A stretch of DNA of 64,000 bases from Flavobacterium turcicum (GTDB taxonomy: Bacteria; Bacteroidota; Bacteroidia; Flavobacteriales; Flavobacteriaceae): contig NZ_JAAOBY010000001.1 of assembly GCF_011365745.1 (NCBI RefSeq), positions 620,001 through 684,000 of the forward strand. The letters are read 5' to 3'. Below the pieces are notes generated by a model. The model had not been told where the DNA came from, made no database searches, and was given only the letters and a program-made list of their open reading frames with translations. Both the position numbers and the translations under genes were made by a program. Below, one piece after another: positions 26,391 through 35,417 of this stretch (position 1 is the first letter of the stretch; the number at the start of each line of letters is the position of its first letter).

Positions 26391-29300
26391 ATGTCAAATC
26401 CAATTATGTTAAAGCGCTTAGTTGTAAGCTGTATTCTCGCTGTTACTTTTTTAAATTGTTCCGGTAAGAAGCAAGGTGAAGAAGGGTTGTTGTTCACTAA
26501 GTTGAGTAGCTCAGAAACAGGAATTTCATTTCTTAATGATGTAAAGAATGGAGCCGATATGAATATCTTTAAATACCGTAATTTCTATAATGGCGGAGGT
26601 GTTGCAATTGGTGATATAAATAATGATGGGCTTCCGGATGTTTATTTCACCTCGAATCTTGGCGCTAATAAACTTTATTTGAACAAAGGAAATTTCAAGT
26701 TTGAAGACATTTCCAAAAAGGCAGGTGTTGAAGGGGGTAAGTCTTGGTCTACGGGTGTTGTTATGGTAGATTTAAATGCAGATGGGTTTTTAGATATTTA
26801 CGTTTGTAATGCTGGAAATAGCTTAGGCGATCAACAAAAAAATGAACTTTTTATTAACAACAGAAACGGAACATTTACGGAGAAAGCATCCGAATACAAT
26901 TTAGCCGATACCGGAATTACAACCCATGCAGCTTTTTTTGACTATGATAAAGATGGAGATCTCGATGTGTATATCTTAAACAATAGTTTTATACCAGTAA
27001 GTAGTTTGAATTATTCAAATAAAAGGGAATTACGTGATAAAGATTGGGATGTTGCTGAAATTTTAAAAGGTGGTGGAGACAAATTATTGCGTAACGATAA
27101 CGGAAAATTTACTGATGTAAGTGCTGCTTCTGGCATTTACGGCAGTCTTATTGGATTTGGATTAGGGGTTACTGTTGGTGATGTAAACGGAGATTTATAT
27201 CCAGATATTTATGTTTCTAATGATTTTTACGAGAGAGATTATCTGTATATCAATAATAAAAACGGAACTTTTACCGAGGAAATTAAAGGGTGGACTTCGC
27301 ACATTAGTCAATCTTCAATGGGAGCTGATATGGCCGACATAAACAATGACGGTAAAGCCGATATTTTTGTTACCGATATGCTGCCAGAACCTGACGAGCG
27401 TTTAAAAACTACAACCAATTTTGAAAATTATGATTTATTTGTTCGTAAAATAAATTTAGATTTTTATACCCAATACATGCAAAATACCTTGCAAATTAAC
27501 AATGGGGAAAATCAGTTTTTAGAAATTGCCAATTACGCAGGAGTAGCAAAAACCGATTGGAGTTGGGGTGCATTACTATTTGACATGGATAATGATGGAT
27601 ACAAGGATATTTTTGTCTGTAATGGTATTTACAATGACTTGACTAATCAGGATTTTGTTGATTTTTTTGCAAATGAGTTCATGCAAAAAATGGTGGTTAC
27701 AGGAAAAAAAGAAGAAATTCAAACCATAATTAGTAAAATGCCAAGTACTCCTATTGCTAATTATGCGTACAAAAACAATAAAAATTTAACCTTTAGCAAT
27801 CAGGCTACAGATTGGGGTTTGGATACGCCAAGTTTTTCTAATGGTGCGGCCTATGCTGATCTCGACAATGATGGAGATCTTGATTTGGTGGTCAACAATG
27901 TGAACATGGAGTCGTTTGTGTACCGAAACAATTCGGAGAAAAATGCCAAAAACCAATATGTAAAAGTGAAACTAAAAGGTAACAGTCAAAATACTTTTGC
28001 AGTTGGTAGTGTGGTGGAGCTTTTTACAGGATCTGAAATTATTAGACAAGAGCTGATTCCGTCTCGAGGTTTTCAATCGTCAATTGATTACACAATGACA
28101 TTCGGAATTGGTGATAAAAAAATTGATTCCTTGCGTGTTATTTGGCCAAATGGAACAACAGAAACCGTCAAAAAGATTGTTAAAAATGGGGTTTTGAATT
28201 TAGATATTGCTAAAGCAAAAGGCAATTTTTCACCTAAAATAATCAATCAAAAAACTCAATTTTCAGCGGTTAATTCTTCTTTTGTTGCACACAAAGAAAA
28301 TAATTTTATCGATTTTGATTATGAAGGTTTAGTCTCGAAAATGCTATCGCAAGAAGGGCCTTCGATGTGTGTGGCTGATATCAATGGCGACGGAAATGAC
28401 GATGTTTTTATTGGTGGTGCCAAAGGACAATCGGGTAAAATATACCTAAATATCGGAAATGGTAATTTTAAAATTTTTTCACAAAAAGAGTTAGACCTCG
28501 ATGCTGCTTTTGAAGATACTGCCGCAAGTTTTTTTGATGCTGATAATGATGGTGATGTTGATTTATTAGTTGGCTCTGGCGGAAACGAAAAAGCAGATCA
28601 AGCCAATTACAAGAACAGATTGTATTTGAACAATGGTAAAGGAGTTTTTACTCGCAGTAAAACTATAATTCCTACTACTTCCAATAACGTTGCTGTAATT
28701 GCGGCTTACGATTTTGATCAAGATGGCGATACCGATGTTTTTATTGGTAGCCGAAGCGTACCTGGTGTGTATGGTATTGATCCTAAACATTTACTTTTAG
28801 AAAATGACGGTAAAGGTAATTTCACTAATGTGATAGATAAAAAAGCTTTTAAAATTAATAACTTCGGAATGATCACCGATGCCATTTGGGAAGACATCGA
28901 CAACGATTCTAAAAAAGACTTGATTTTAGTAGGTGATTGGACTGCACCAATGATTTTTAAAAATAACGGCCGCCGTTTGGTAGAATTTAAATCAAATTTA
29001 TCTACCTACACTGGATTTTGGAATTCGGTAGCCTGTGTTGATTTAAATAATGATGGTAAAAAAGATTTAGTGCTTGGTAATAAGGGAATCAATACCTCTT
29101 ACAAACCAAGTCAAGACAATCCGTTAAAATTATTTACCAACGATTTTGATAATAACGGTACCATCGAACAAATTGCAACTCGATCCATTAATGGCAAAGA
29201 TTTACCGATCAACTTAAAACAAGAGTTGGCGAAGCAAATTCCGTCTATCAAAAAGAAAAATTTAAGTTATTCAGCTTATGCCACGAAAACTTTTCAAGAT

Positions 29301-29723
29301 TTATTTAGCAAAGAGATCGTTGAAAATTCGATTCAAAAAACGGTTGCCTATCAAGAAAGTTGTGTTGCAATTAATACCGGAAACGGAAAATTTGTAGTTA
29401 CCGCATTGCCTGCTCAAGTTCAATTTTCATCAGTGAATACCATTGCAACTATGGATGTAAACAACGATGGTTATCTCGATCTTGTCTTGGGAGGAAACCA
29501 ATACGAGTTTAAACCGCAATATGGCAGACTTGACTCTAATTATGGTAGTGTTCTTTTAGGGTCTAAAAAAGGAACTTTTACTAACAGTAATAGTGCTGCA
29601 TCTGGATTTTTTGTTCGTGGCGAAATCAAAAAGATACAACTGATAAAAAATAAAAATAAAAAAACGTTTCTGTTAGCAGCTATTAACAATGATGTTCCAA
29701 AACTTTTTAAACTCAATGAATAA
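26391..29723 (+). CDS. FG-GAP/VCBS repeat lipoprotein with ASPIC/UnbV domain (copy 1)
   Basis: The 1110-residue protein has a lipoprotein signal (Cys23, FLNC). It has about 14 calcium-loop-like repeats of the FG-GAP/VCBS type, for example DINNDGLPDVYF, DYDKDGDLDVYI, DFDQDGDTDVFI and DVNNDGYLDLVL, arranged before and after a central ASPIC/UnbV domain (about residues 521-592, ending IWPNGTTETV). Such proteins form beta-propellers; related human CRTAC1 is extracellular. Their bacterial role is unknown. The start could also be the second ATG (26406). The next gene is a paralogue overlapping by 8 bases. By context it could bind or process a glycan or help the SusCD system, but nothing in the sequence proves this. 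Confidence 0.88.
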   Translation: MSNPIMLKRLVVSCILAVTFLNCSGKKQGEEGLLFTKLSSSETGISFLNDVKNGADMNIFKYRNFYNGGGVAIGDINNDGLPDVYFTSNLGANKLYLNKGNFKFEDISKKAGVEGGKSWSTGVVMVDLNADGFLDIYVCNAGNSLGDQQKNELFINNRNGTFTEKASEYNLADTGITTHAAFFDYDKDGDLDVYILNNSFIPVSSLNYSNKRELRDKDWDVAEILKGGGDKLLRNDNGKFTDVSAASGIYGSLIGFGLGVTVGDVNGDLYPDIYVSNDFYERDYLYINNKNGTFTEEIKGWTSHISQSSMGADMADINNDGKADIFVTDMLPEPDERLKTTTNFENYDLFVRKINLDFYTQYMQNTLQINNGENQFLEIANYAGVAKTDWSWGALLFDMDNDGYKDIFVCNGIYNDLTNQDFVDFFANEFMQKMVVTGKKEEIQTIISKMPSTPIANYAYKNNKNLTFSNQATDWGLDTPSFSNGAAYADLDNDGDLDLVVNNVNMESFVYRNNSEKNAKNQYVKVKLKGNSQNTFAVGSVVELFTGSEIIRQELIPSRGFQSSIDYTMTFGIGDKKIDSLRVIWPNGTTETVKKIVKNGVLNLDIAKAKGNFSPKIINQKTQFSAVNSSFVAHKENNFIDFDYEGLVSKMLSQEGPSMCVADINGDGNDDVFIGGAKGQSGKIYLNIGNGNFKIFSQKELDLDAAFEDTAASFFDADNDGDVDLLVGSGGNEKADQANYKNRLYLNNGKGVFTRSKTIIPTTSNNVAVIAAYDFDQDGDTDVFIGSRSVPGVYGIDPKHLLLENDGKGNFTNVIDKKAFKINNFGMITDAIWEDIDNDSKKDLILVGDWTAPMIFKNNGRRLVEFKSNLSTYTGFWNSVACVDLNNDGKKDLVLGNKGINTSYKPSQDNPLKLFTNDFDNNGTIEQIATRSINGKDLPINLKQELAKQIPSIKKKNLSYSAYATKTFQDLFSKEIVENSIQKTVAYQESCVAINTGNGKFVVTALPAQVQFSSVNTIATMDVNNDGYLDLVLGGNQYEFKPQYGRLDSNYGSVLLGSKKGTFTNSNSAASGFFVRGEIKKIQLIKNKNKKTFLLAAINNDVPKLFKLNE

Positions 29724-32700
29724 TATTTTTAGACTCGCCATTGCATCACTTTTAGTTGTGAGTTGCACTAAAAAAGAGGGGCAGTTATTTGATAAATTGC
29801 CAGCAGAAGAGAGCAATATTGCTTTTAAAAACGAATTGATACCGTCGAAAAATATCTCCATTTTAGACTACTTATATTACTACAACGGCGGCGGTGTAGC
29901 TTTAGGAGATATTAATAACGACGGATTAGTCGATATTTATTTTACATCAAACCAAGGAAAAAACAAACTCTATCTTAACAAAGGAAAAAATAAGTTTGAA
30001 GATATCTCTGAAAAAGCCGGTGTAGAAGGCAATAGCGATTGGAATACGGGTACCGTGATGGCCGATGTGAATGGCGATGGTTATTTGGATATTTATGTAT
30101 GTGCGGTTGTTGGTATCAATGGTTTTGAAGGTCAAAACGAATTGTTCATCAATAATAAAGACAATACTTTTACAGAAAGTGCCGCACAATACCGCTTAGA
30201 TTTAGATAATTACAGTTCGTCTGCCGCTTTTCTTGATTATGATTTGGATGGCGATCTCGATATGTACCTGCTCAATCATGCGGTGCACAGTGAACTTTCT
30301 TTTGGTAAAGCCGAAACACGCAAAAACAGAAGTTACGAATCAGGCGATAAATTATTCCGAAATGACAACGGTAAGTTTGTTGATGTAAGTGAACAAGCGG
30401 GAATTTTTGGTGGCGCAAACGGTTATGGATTGGGTCTAGCTGTTGCCGATTTTAATTTAGATGGTTATCCAGATATTTATGTGGGTAACGATTTTCATGA
30501 AGACGATTATTACTATTTGAACAATGGTGATGGTACTTTTACCGAGAGTCTCAAACAGTTTTTTGGACATACCAGTCGTTTCTCAATGGGTATTGATGTT
30601 GCCGATGTAAACCACGACGGATTTCCAGATATTCTAAGTTTAGATATGTTGGCAGACGACGAAAAAGTCCTCAAAGCATCCTTAGGTGATGACAATATGC
30701 AAATGCTAAAGTTACGAACAGAAAAATTGGGTTATCACAATCAGTATGCGCGCAACATGTTGCAAATAAATCAAGCAGGAAAACATTTTACTGAGACGGC
30801 TTTACTGAGCGGGATAGCGGCAACCGATTGGAGTTGGAGCACGCTTTTTGGCGATTATGATCAAGATGGCGAACAAGATATTTTTATCAGTAATGGTATC
30901 CCAAAGCGACCAAATGACTTAGATTATGTAAAATATTACTCGAACGATCAAATCAAGAAAAAAATAACCTCGACTAAATTATTGGATAAGGAAGCTCTTA
31001 AGCGCATGCCTAGTGGCAATGTAACTAATTACGTTTTTCAAGGTGCTGCTGATTTGCAATACAAAAATAGATCTCAGGATTGGATAGAAAACGATTCAAT
31101 TATTTCGAACGGAAGCGGTTATGCAGATCTTGATAATGATGGAGATTTAGATATTGTAACTAATAATACCAACGCCGTTGCATCGCTTTATATCAATTCG
31201 ACTAATTCTAAAGCCAATTATTTAAAAGTGAAATTACGTTTTGTGGGTAAAAACTCTTTTGGAATAGGAGCTAAAGTAGTGGTCTACAACAAGGGTAAAA
31301 AACAATTTAAAGAGTTACAAACTACGCGCGGATTTCAGTCATCCTCAGAACCTGCGATACATTTTGGATTAGGAACTGAAAAGAGTATAGATTCGTTAGT
31401 AGTTATTTGGCCTGATAAAACGTATCAAACTCTTAAAAATGTTAAAGTGAATCAAAGCCTTGCTATTACTGCCAATAAAGACAGACGTGCGTTCAATTAC
31501 TCGAAATTACAACCGACTGTACTGCCTATTTTTAAGAAAGTAGATGGTAATTTAGGTATTAATCATTTGCAACAAGAAAATGATTACATCGATGTTTTGG
31601 TACAAAAGTTAATGCCTTTTCAACGCTCTGATCGTGGTGCTGCAACGGCCGTAGGCGATTTAAACGGAGACGGACTTGATGATATTTTCTTTGGTGGTGC
31701 CAAAGGAAAACAAGCTGCGGTTTATTTCCAAAATGCAAATGGTTTCGCTCTGAAGCAAGACAAGTTACTAGCAAAAGATTCTATTTATGAAGATGCTTCG
31801 GCAGTTATTGGCGACTTTAATCAAGACAAAATCAATGATTTATTTGTTGTTTCAGGCAGCGGTGAAAACGCCTCTGATTTGCAAGACCGTTTGTACTTTA
31901 ATGATGACAAACAATTTAGTGCTGCATCACTTCCAAAACTAGCGCAGAATGCTTCAACAGTTCAGGTTTTTGATTATGATAAAGATGGTGATTTGGATGT
32001 TTTTATAGGTAACAACTCGGTTACCAATAGGTTTGGCTCGATGCCTGATTGTTATTTGTTAAACAATAATAAAGGAGTTTTTACAGTAGTGAAAAATCAA
32101 GCATTTGAGAAAATCGGAATGGTTACAGCAGCTGTTTTTACGGACTTTAATGCTGATGGGACAACAGATATTATCGTTGTGGGCGAATTCATGAAACCAA
32201 CTTTTTTAGCCAATAAAAACGGAAAATTCACGAATGTAACCGAAACGGTTTTTCCTGAAAAAAACAACGGCTTGTGGCAGGCAATTATACCGTTTGATAT
32301 TGATCACGATGGCGATTTGGATTATTTGGTAGGGAATTGGGGATTGAATTCTAAGTTCAAAGCTTCGACTACTTTCCCAATGAAAATGTACTACGATGAT
32401 TTTGATAAAAATGGTACCTACGAAACTATTGTAACCATCGAAAAAAATGGTAAATACTACACTACACATGGTTTAGATGAATTGGTAGAGCAATTTAGTG
32501 GAATGCTTAAAAAGAAATTTAATACCTACAAATCATTTGCAGGAAAAACAGTTGAGGAAATTTTTGATCCTAAAATGTTAGCAAATGGTGCTTTGTTTGA
32601 AGTGCATAATTTAAAATCTGGCTATCTCAGAAATGACAAAGGCAAGTTTATTTTTGTTTCTTTTGCCAATAAAATGCAAGTAGCTCCAATAACTACTTTT

Positions 32701-32976
32701 GTAAAAGCTAAGTTTGATTTTAGCTCTAAACCGGCTGTATTTGCCGCAGGAAATTATTTTGGAGTGACACCGTATCACAGTAGGTTTGATGGTTTTTCTG
32801 GAGCATTGATTAAAAGCGATAAAACTATTTTCTTAGGCCATCAAATTGGAATTGATTTGACTAAAAAAGCAGTGAGACACTTGGATATGATTACGGTTAA
32901 AGGGAAAAAATATCTTGTGGTTACTAGTACGAATACAAAAGCAGCCGTATATCAATTGCCTTTATTAAAAAATTAA
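29716..32976 (+). CDS. FG-GAP/VCBS repeat lipoprotein with ASPIC/UnbV domain (copy 2)
   Basis: I choose the ATG at 29716, which overlaps the stop of copy 1 by 8 bases and gives a clean lipoprotein signal (LLVVSC, Cys17); an ATG at 29689 would add nine residues inside the previous gene. The roughly 1086-residue product repeats the plan of copy 1: about 13 DxDxDG-type loops (such as DVNGDGYLDIYV, DLNGDGLDDIFF and DIDHDGDLDYLV) around a central ASPIC/UnbV domain at about residues 500-570. The two copies align over their whole length but have diverged clearly, so the duplication is old. A vanadium-haloperoxidase-like lipoprotein follows after 4 bases. Confidence 0.88.
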   Translation: MNNIFRLAIASLLVVSCTKKEGQLFDKLPAEESNIAFKNELIPSKNISILDYLYYYNGGGVALGDINNDGLVDIYFTSNQGKNKLYLNKGKNKFEDISEKAGVEGNSDWNTGTVMADVNGDGYLDIYVCAVVGINGFEGQNELFINNKDNTFTESAAQYRLDLDNYSSSAAFLDYDLDGDLDMYLLNHAVHSELSFGKAETRKNRSYESGDKLFRNDNGKFVDVSEQAGIFGGANGYGLGLAVADFNLDGYPDIYVGNDFHEDDYYYLNNGDGTFTESLKQFFGHTSRFSMGIDVADVNHDGFPDILSLDMLADDEKVLKASLGDDNMQMLKLRTEKLGYHNQYARNMLQINQAGKHFTETALLSGIAATDWSWSTLFGDYDQDGEQDIFISNGIPKRPNDLDYVKYYSNDQIKKKITSTKLLDKEALKRMPSGNVTNYVFQGAADLQYKNRSQDWIENDSIISNGSGYADLDNDGDLDIVTNNTNAVASLYINSTNSKANYLKVKLRFVGKNSFGIGAKVVVYNKGKKQFKELQTTRGFQSSSEPAIHFGLGTEKSIDSLVVIWPDKTYQTLKNVKVNQSLAITANKDRRAFNYSKLQPTVLPIFKKVDGNLGINHLQQENDYIDVLVQKLMPFQRSDRGAATAVGDLNGDGLDDIFFGGAKGKQAAVYFQNANGFALKQDKLLAKDSIYEDASAVIGDFNQDKINDLFVVSGSGENASDLQDRLYFNDDKQFSAASLPKLAQNASTVQVFDYDKDGDLDVFIGNNSVTNRFGSMPDCYLLNNNKGVFTVVKNQAFEKIGMVTAAVFTDFNADGTTDIIVVGEFMKPTFLANKNGKFTNVTETVFPEKNNGLWQAIIPFDIDHDGDLDYLVGNWGLNSKFKASTTFPMKMYYDDFDKNGTYETIVTIEKNGKYYTTHGLDELVEQFSGMLKKKFNTYKSFAGKTVEEIFDPKMLANGALFEVHNLKSGYLRNDKGKFIFVSFANKMQVAPITTFVKAKFDFSSKPAVFAAGNYFGVTPYHSRFDGFSGALIKSDKTIFLGHQIGIDLTKKAVRHLDMITVKGKKYLVVTSTNTKAAVYQLPLLKN

Positions 32977-32980
32977 AATA

Positions 32981-34366
32981 ATGGAACAACAACAATTTAT
33001 TATATCTCGAAGCAAATCCATAATGATTGGACTAGTTGTTTTTTTAACAGCTTTAAGTTCTTGCAAGAAAAAAGAAAATATAGAAGTTACCACCGATGAT
33101 TTTTGTGCAGCGGTCGATACCGTGACAGGTATCATGGTTCATGATATCTTTTCACCACCTGTAGCTAGTCGTATTTATGTGTACCCAAACGTGGCTGCTT
33201 ATGAAATTATAGCGCAAAACAATAGCAATTATACAAGTTTACAAGGGCAGTTAAATGGTCTTGATTCAATCCCAGTTTTAGATCCAAAAAGTGGTGTCAA
33301 CAAAAACTTGGCAGCCATAATTGCGCACATGGAGGTGAGCAAGCAATTGATTTTTTCTGAAGAAGCACTCGAAAAATACCGCGACAGTTTGTATTCTAAA
33401 TGGAGTGATGAAAATTCCGAAGAGTTTGAAGCTTCTAAAACCTATGCCTTGAAGGTCGTAGATCGTATTGCCGCTTGGATGGCCAAAGACAATTACAAAC
33501 AAACGAGAACTTTTTCTAAGTATTCAGTAAATGCAGATGAGCCGGGTCGTTGGCAACCTACACCGCCATCGTATATGGATGGAGTGGAGCCACATTGGGG
33601 TGAAATAAGAACTTTAGTAATGGATTCTGCGGCGCAATTCAAGCCAAAAGCGCCATATCCTTTTTCAACGGATAAAAATTCTGCTTTTTACAAAGATGCT
33701 TTAGAAACGTACCAAATAGGAAATACAATTTCTGAAAAATTACTTGCCATTGAAAAAAACAGAAAAGGAGTGATTCCAGAAGAGTCTAGCATTGCTTCCT
33801 TTTGGGATTGTAATCCGTATGCAACAGTGGTGCAAGGTCACATGATGTTTGCCAAAAAGAAAAACACACCGGATGCGCATTGGATTAACATTACCAAAAT
33901 TGCTTTAAAAAAGACCAAGGCTAATTTTGAAACTTCTGTTTTTGCTTACACAAAGGCGTCTATTGGTATTTTTGAAAGTTTTATTAGCTGTTGGAACGAA
34001 AAGTACCGTAGCAATGTGATTCGTCCAGAAACGTACATCAATCAAAACATCGATGAAAATTGGCGTCCGCAACTACAAACGCCTCCTTTTCCGGAGTATA
34101 CTAGCGGTCACTCAGTTGTTTCGTCATGCTCTGCTATAATTTTGACTTCTATTTTTGGGGATAATTTTAGTTATGTTGATGATTCTGAAGTTCCTTTTGG
34201 CTTGCCTAAGCGCTCCTTTAAATCATTTCAACAAGCTGCAGACGAAGCTTCTATTAGTAGATTATATGGCGGAATTCATTATCGTGCGGCCATTGAAAAC
34301 GGAGTAGTTCAAGGTAAAAATATTGGAGATTTTATTACTGGTAAATTAAAAATGAAGACAAAATAA
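32981..34366 (+). CDS. Vanadium-dependent haloperoxidase/PAP2-like lipoprotein
   Basis: The 461-residue protein has a lipoprotein signal (Cys28, LSSC) and an all-alpha PAP2/vanadium haloperoxidase fold. The three anion-binding motifs are intact. They are K341 with R348-P349 (KYRSNVIRP, fitting Kx6RP), S375-G376-H377 (TSGH, with Thr instead of the usual Pro) and R427 with H433 (SRLYGGIH, fitting SRx5H). These bind vanadate in haloperoxidases or phosphate in acid phosphatases, so either halide oxidation or phosphomonoesterase action is possible. It is the fifth gene after susC and overlaps the next gene by one base (TAATG). Its place in a sugar locus is unusual and its substrate is unknown. Confidence 0.85.
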   Translation: MEQQQFIISRSKSIMIGLVVFLTALSSCKKKENIEVTTDDFCAAVDTVTGIMVHDIFSPPVASRIYVYPNVAAYEIIAQNNSNYTSLQGQLNGLDSIPVLDPKSGVNKNLAAIIAHMEVSKQLIFSEEALEKYRDSLYSKWSDENSEEFEASKTYALKVVDRIAAWMAKDNYKQTRTFSKYSVNADEPGRWQPTPPSYMDGVEPHWGEIRTLVMDSAAQFKPKAPYPFSTDKNSAFYKDALETYQIGNTISEKLLAIEKNRKGVIPEESSIASFWDCNPYATVVQGHMMFAKKKNTPDAHWINITKIALKKTKANFETSVFAYTKASIGIFESFISCWNEKYRSNVIRPETYINQNIDENWRPQLQTPPFPEYTSGHSVVSSCSAIILTSIFGDNFSYVDDSEVPFGLPKRSFKSFQQAADEASISRLYGGIHYRAAIENGVVQGKNIGDFITGKLKMKTK

Positions 34367-35283
34367 TGAACATTAAGAAGAAAATTTTGGTTGGATTTAC
34401 TGTACTTCTCTCTGTTTTTTTAGGATGGTACTTTTTAATTAAACAATCAGATTACACCATTCACTTTAAAGTGCAAGCCGCAAGAGCAACAGTACAGCAA
34501 GGAATTAAAGAATGGACGGCCATTCGAGAACAAAAAGAAGGAGTGAAATATGTATTAACCCAAAAAAGTGGCCTGTCTGAAGTAAGTTATACCTTAACCC
34601 AAGGTGAAAAACAATTAATCTATGATTGGGAAGTAATTTCGAAAAATGATTCGGTTGTAACGGTCAACGTTGGTATATCAGATACAAAACAGAGTTGGTA
34701 CAATAAATTGACAGTTCCTTTTTTCGAAACTGATTTCAAAAAAGAGCAGTTGGAAAAAATCACTGATTTTAAGAAAGGCCTTGATGAACATCTAAAAAAA
34801 TTCAAAGTTAAAATAGAAGGACCTGGGAATTCTGATGAGGAATTTGTTGCATACATTTCTCTTAAAAGTGTGATGCAGGAAAAAGCCCAAACTATGATTG
34901 CTAATGATGCGATTATAACTGGGTTTCTATACTCGAACAAAATTAAGATAACAGGAAGACCTTACGTTGAGGTAACCAATTGGGATCAAGAAAAAGAAAC
35001 TCTCGAGTTTAATTATTGCTTTCCGATAGCAAAAAACACTAAGATAATTCCAGATGCTGTAGTTAAATTTAAGACCTTGCCGGTGATTAAAGGTTTAAAA
35101 GCAACATATTATGGTAATTTCAGAACATCAGATCGCGCTTGGTTTGCCTTGCAAGACTATGCAGAACGAAATAATTTACAGCTAGAACATCGTGTTTTGG
35201 AGCATTTTTTAGCCAATCCTTTCAACGGTGGCGAAGAGCTAGAATGGGAAACAAAAGTCATAATTCCATTTCAAAAAAAATAA
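34366..35283 (+). CDS. Membrane-anchored SRPBCC/GyrI-like domain protein
   Basis: The 305-residue protein starts with one hydrophobic segment (residues 6-24, no lipobox), so it is probably anchored in the inner membrane facing the periplasm. Residues about 30-150 resemble a START/SRPBCC-type ligand pocket. Residues about 155-303 resemble the GyrI-like/AraC effector-binding domain, with YVEVTNWD, KGLKATYYGNF and a C-terminal EWETKVIIPF strand. GyrI-like domains usually bind small hydrophobic ligands. No DNA-binding domain is fused to it. Its start overlaps the haloperoxidase-like gene by one base, so it is co-expressed. A function cannot be given. Confidence 0.65.
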   Translation: MNIKKKILVGFTVLLSVFLGWYFLIKQSDYTIHFKVQAARATVQQGIKEWTAIREQKEGVKYVLTQKSGLSEVSYTLTQGEKQLIYDWEVISKNDSVVTVNVGISDTKQSWYNKLTVPFFETDFKKEQLEKITDFKKGLDEHLKKFKVKIEGPGNSDEEFVAYISLKSVMQEKAQTMIANDAIITGFLYSNKIKITGRPYVEVTNWDQEKETLEFNYCFPIAKNTKIIPDAVVKFKTLPVIKGLKATYYGNFRTSDRAWFALQDYAERNNLQLEHRVLEHFLANPFNGGEELEWETKVIIPFQKK

Positions 35284-35312
35284 AGCAATTTTTCTGCGTT
35301 TTTTAAACAAGT

Positions 35313-35347
35313 CGAAAACGTTTTCGGGTATTCCGAAAACGTTTTTT
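35313..35347. promoter_or_regulatory. Tandem LacI-type operators upstream of the SLC45 porter operon
   Basis: A perfect CGAAAACGTTTTCG (35313-35326) is followed 21 bp on by CGAAAACGTTTTTT (35334-35347). The first site is 62.5 bp upstream of the putative -7 box at 35382, the second 41.5 bp. The spacing nearly copies the susC arrangement. Confidence 0.72.
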
Positions 35348-35348
35348 T
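35315..35348 (+). terminator. Intrinsic terminator formed by the tandem operators
   Basis: AAAACGTTTTCGG (35315-35327) pairs perfectly with CCGAAAACGTTTT (35333-35345) around loop GTATT, and T runs to 35348. It lies 32 bases after the GyrI-like gene stop, so the same bases may end the lipoprotein transcript and carry operators for the next operon. Confidence 0.65.
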
Positions 35349-35381
35349 ATACATTCTGTTTTTATTTGGCGATTTTAAAAC

Positions 35382-35389
35382 TAAGTTTA
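35382..35389 (+). promoter_or_regulatory. Putative -7 box of the SLC45 porter operon
   Basis: TAAGTTTA is one base off TAnnTTTG. It lies 28 bases before the ATG at 35418 and keeps the operator spacing seen at three other promoters in this locus. Confidence 0.38.
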
Positions 35390-35417
35390 TGATAAATTAA
35401 CAAATTAACCAACCAGA

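Noticed and set aside
26391..32976. Repeated DxDxDG codons looking like tandem DNA repeats
   Set aside because: The repeats are at protein level (FG-GAP loops) with diverged codons; they are not a DNA repeat array or CRISPR.
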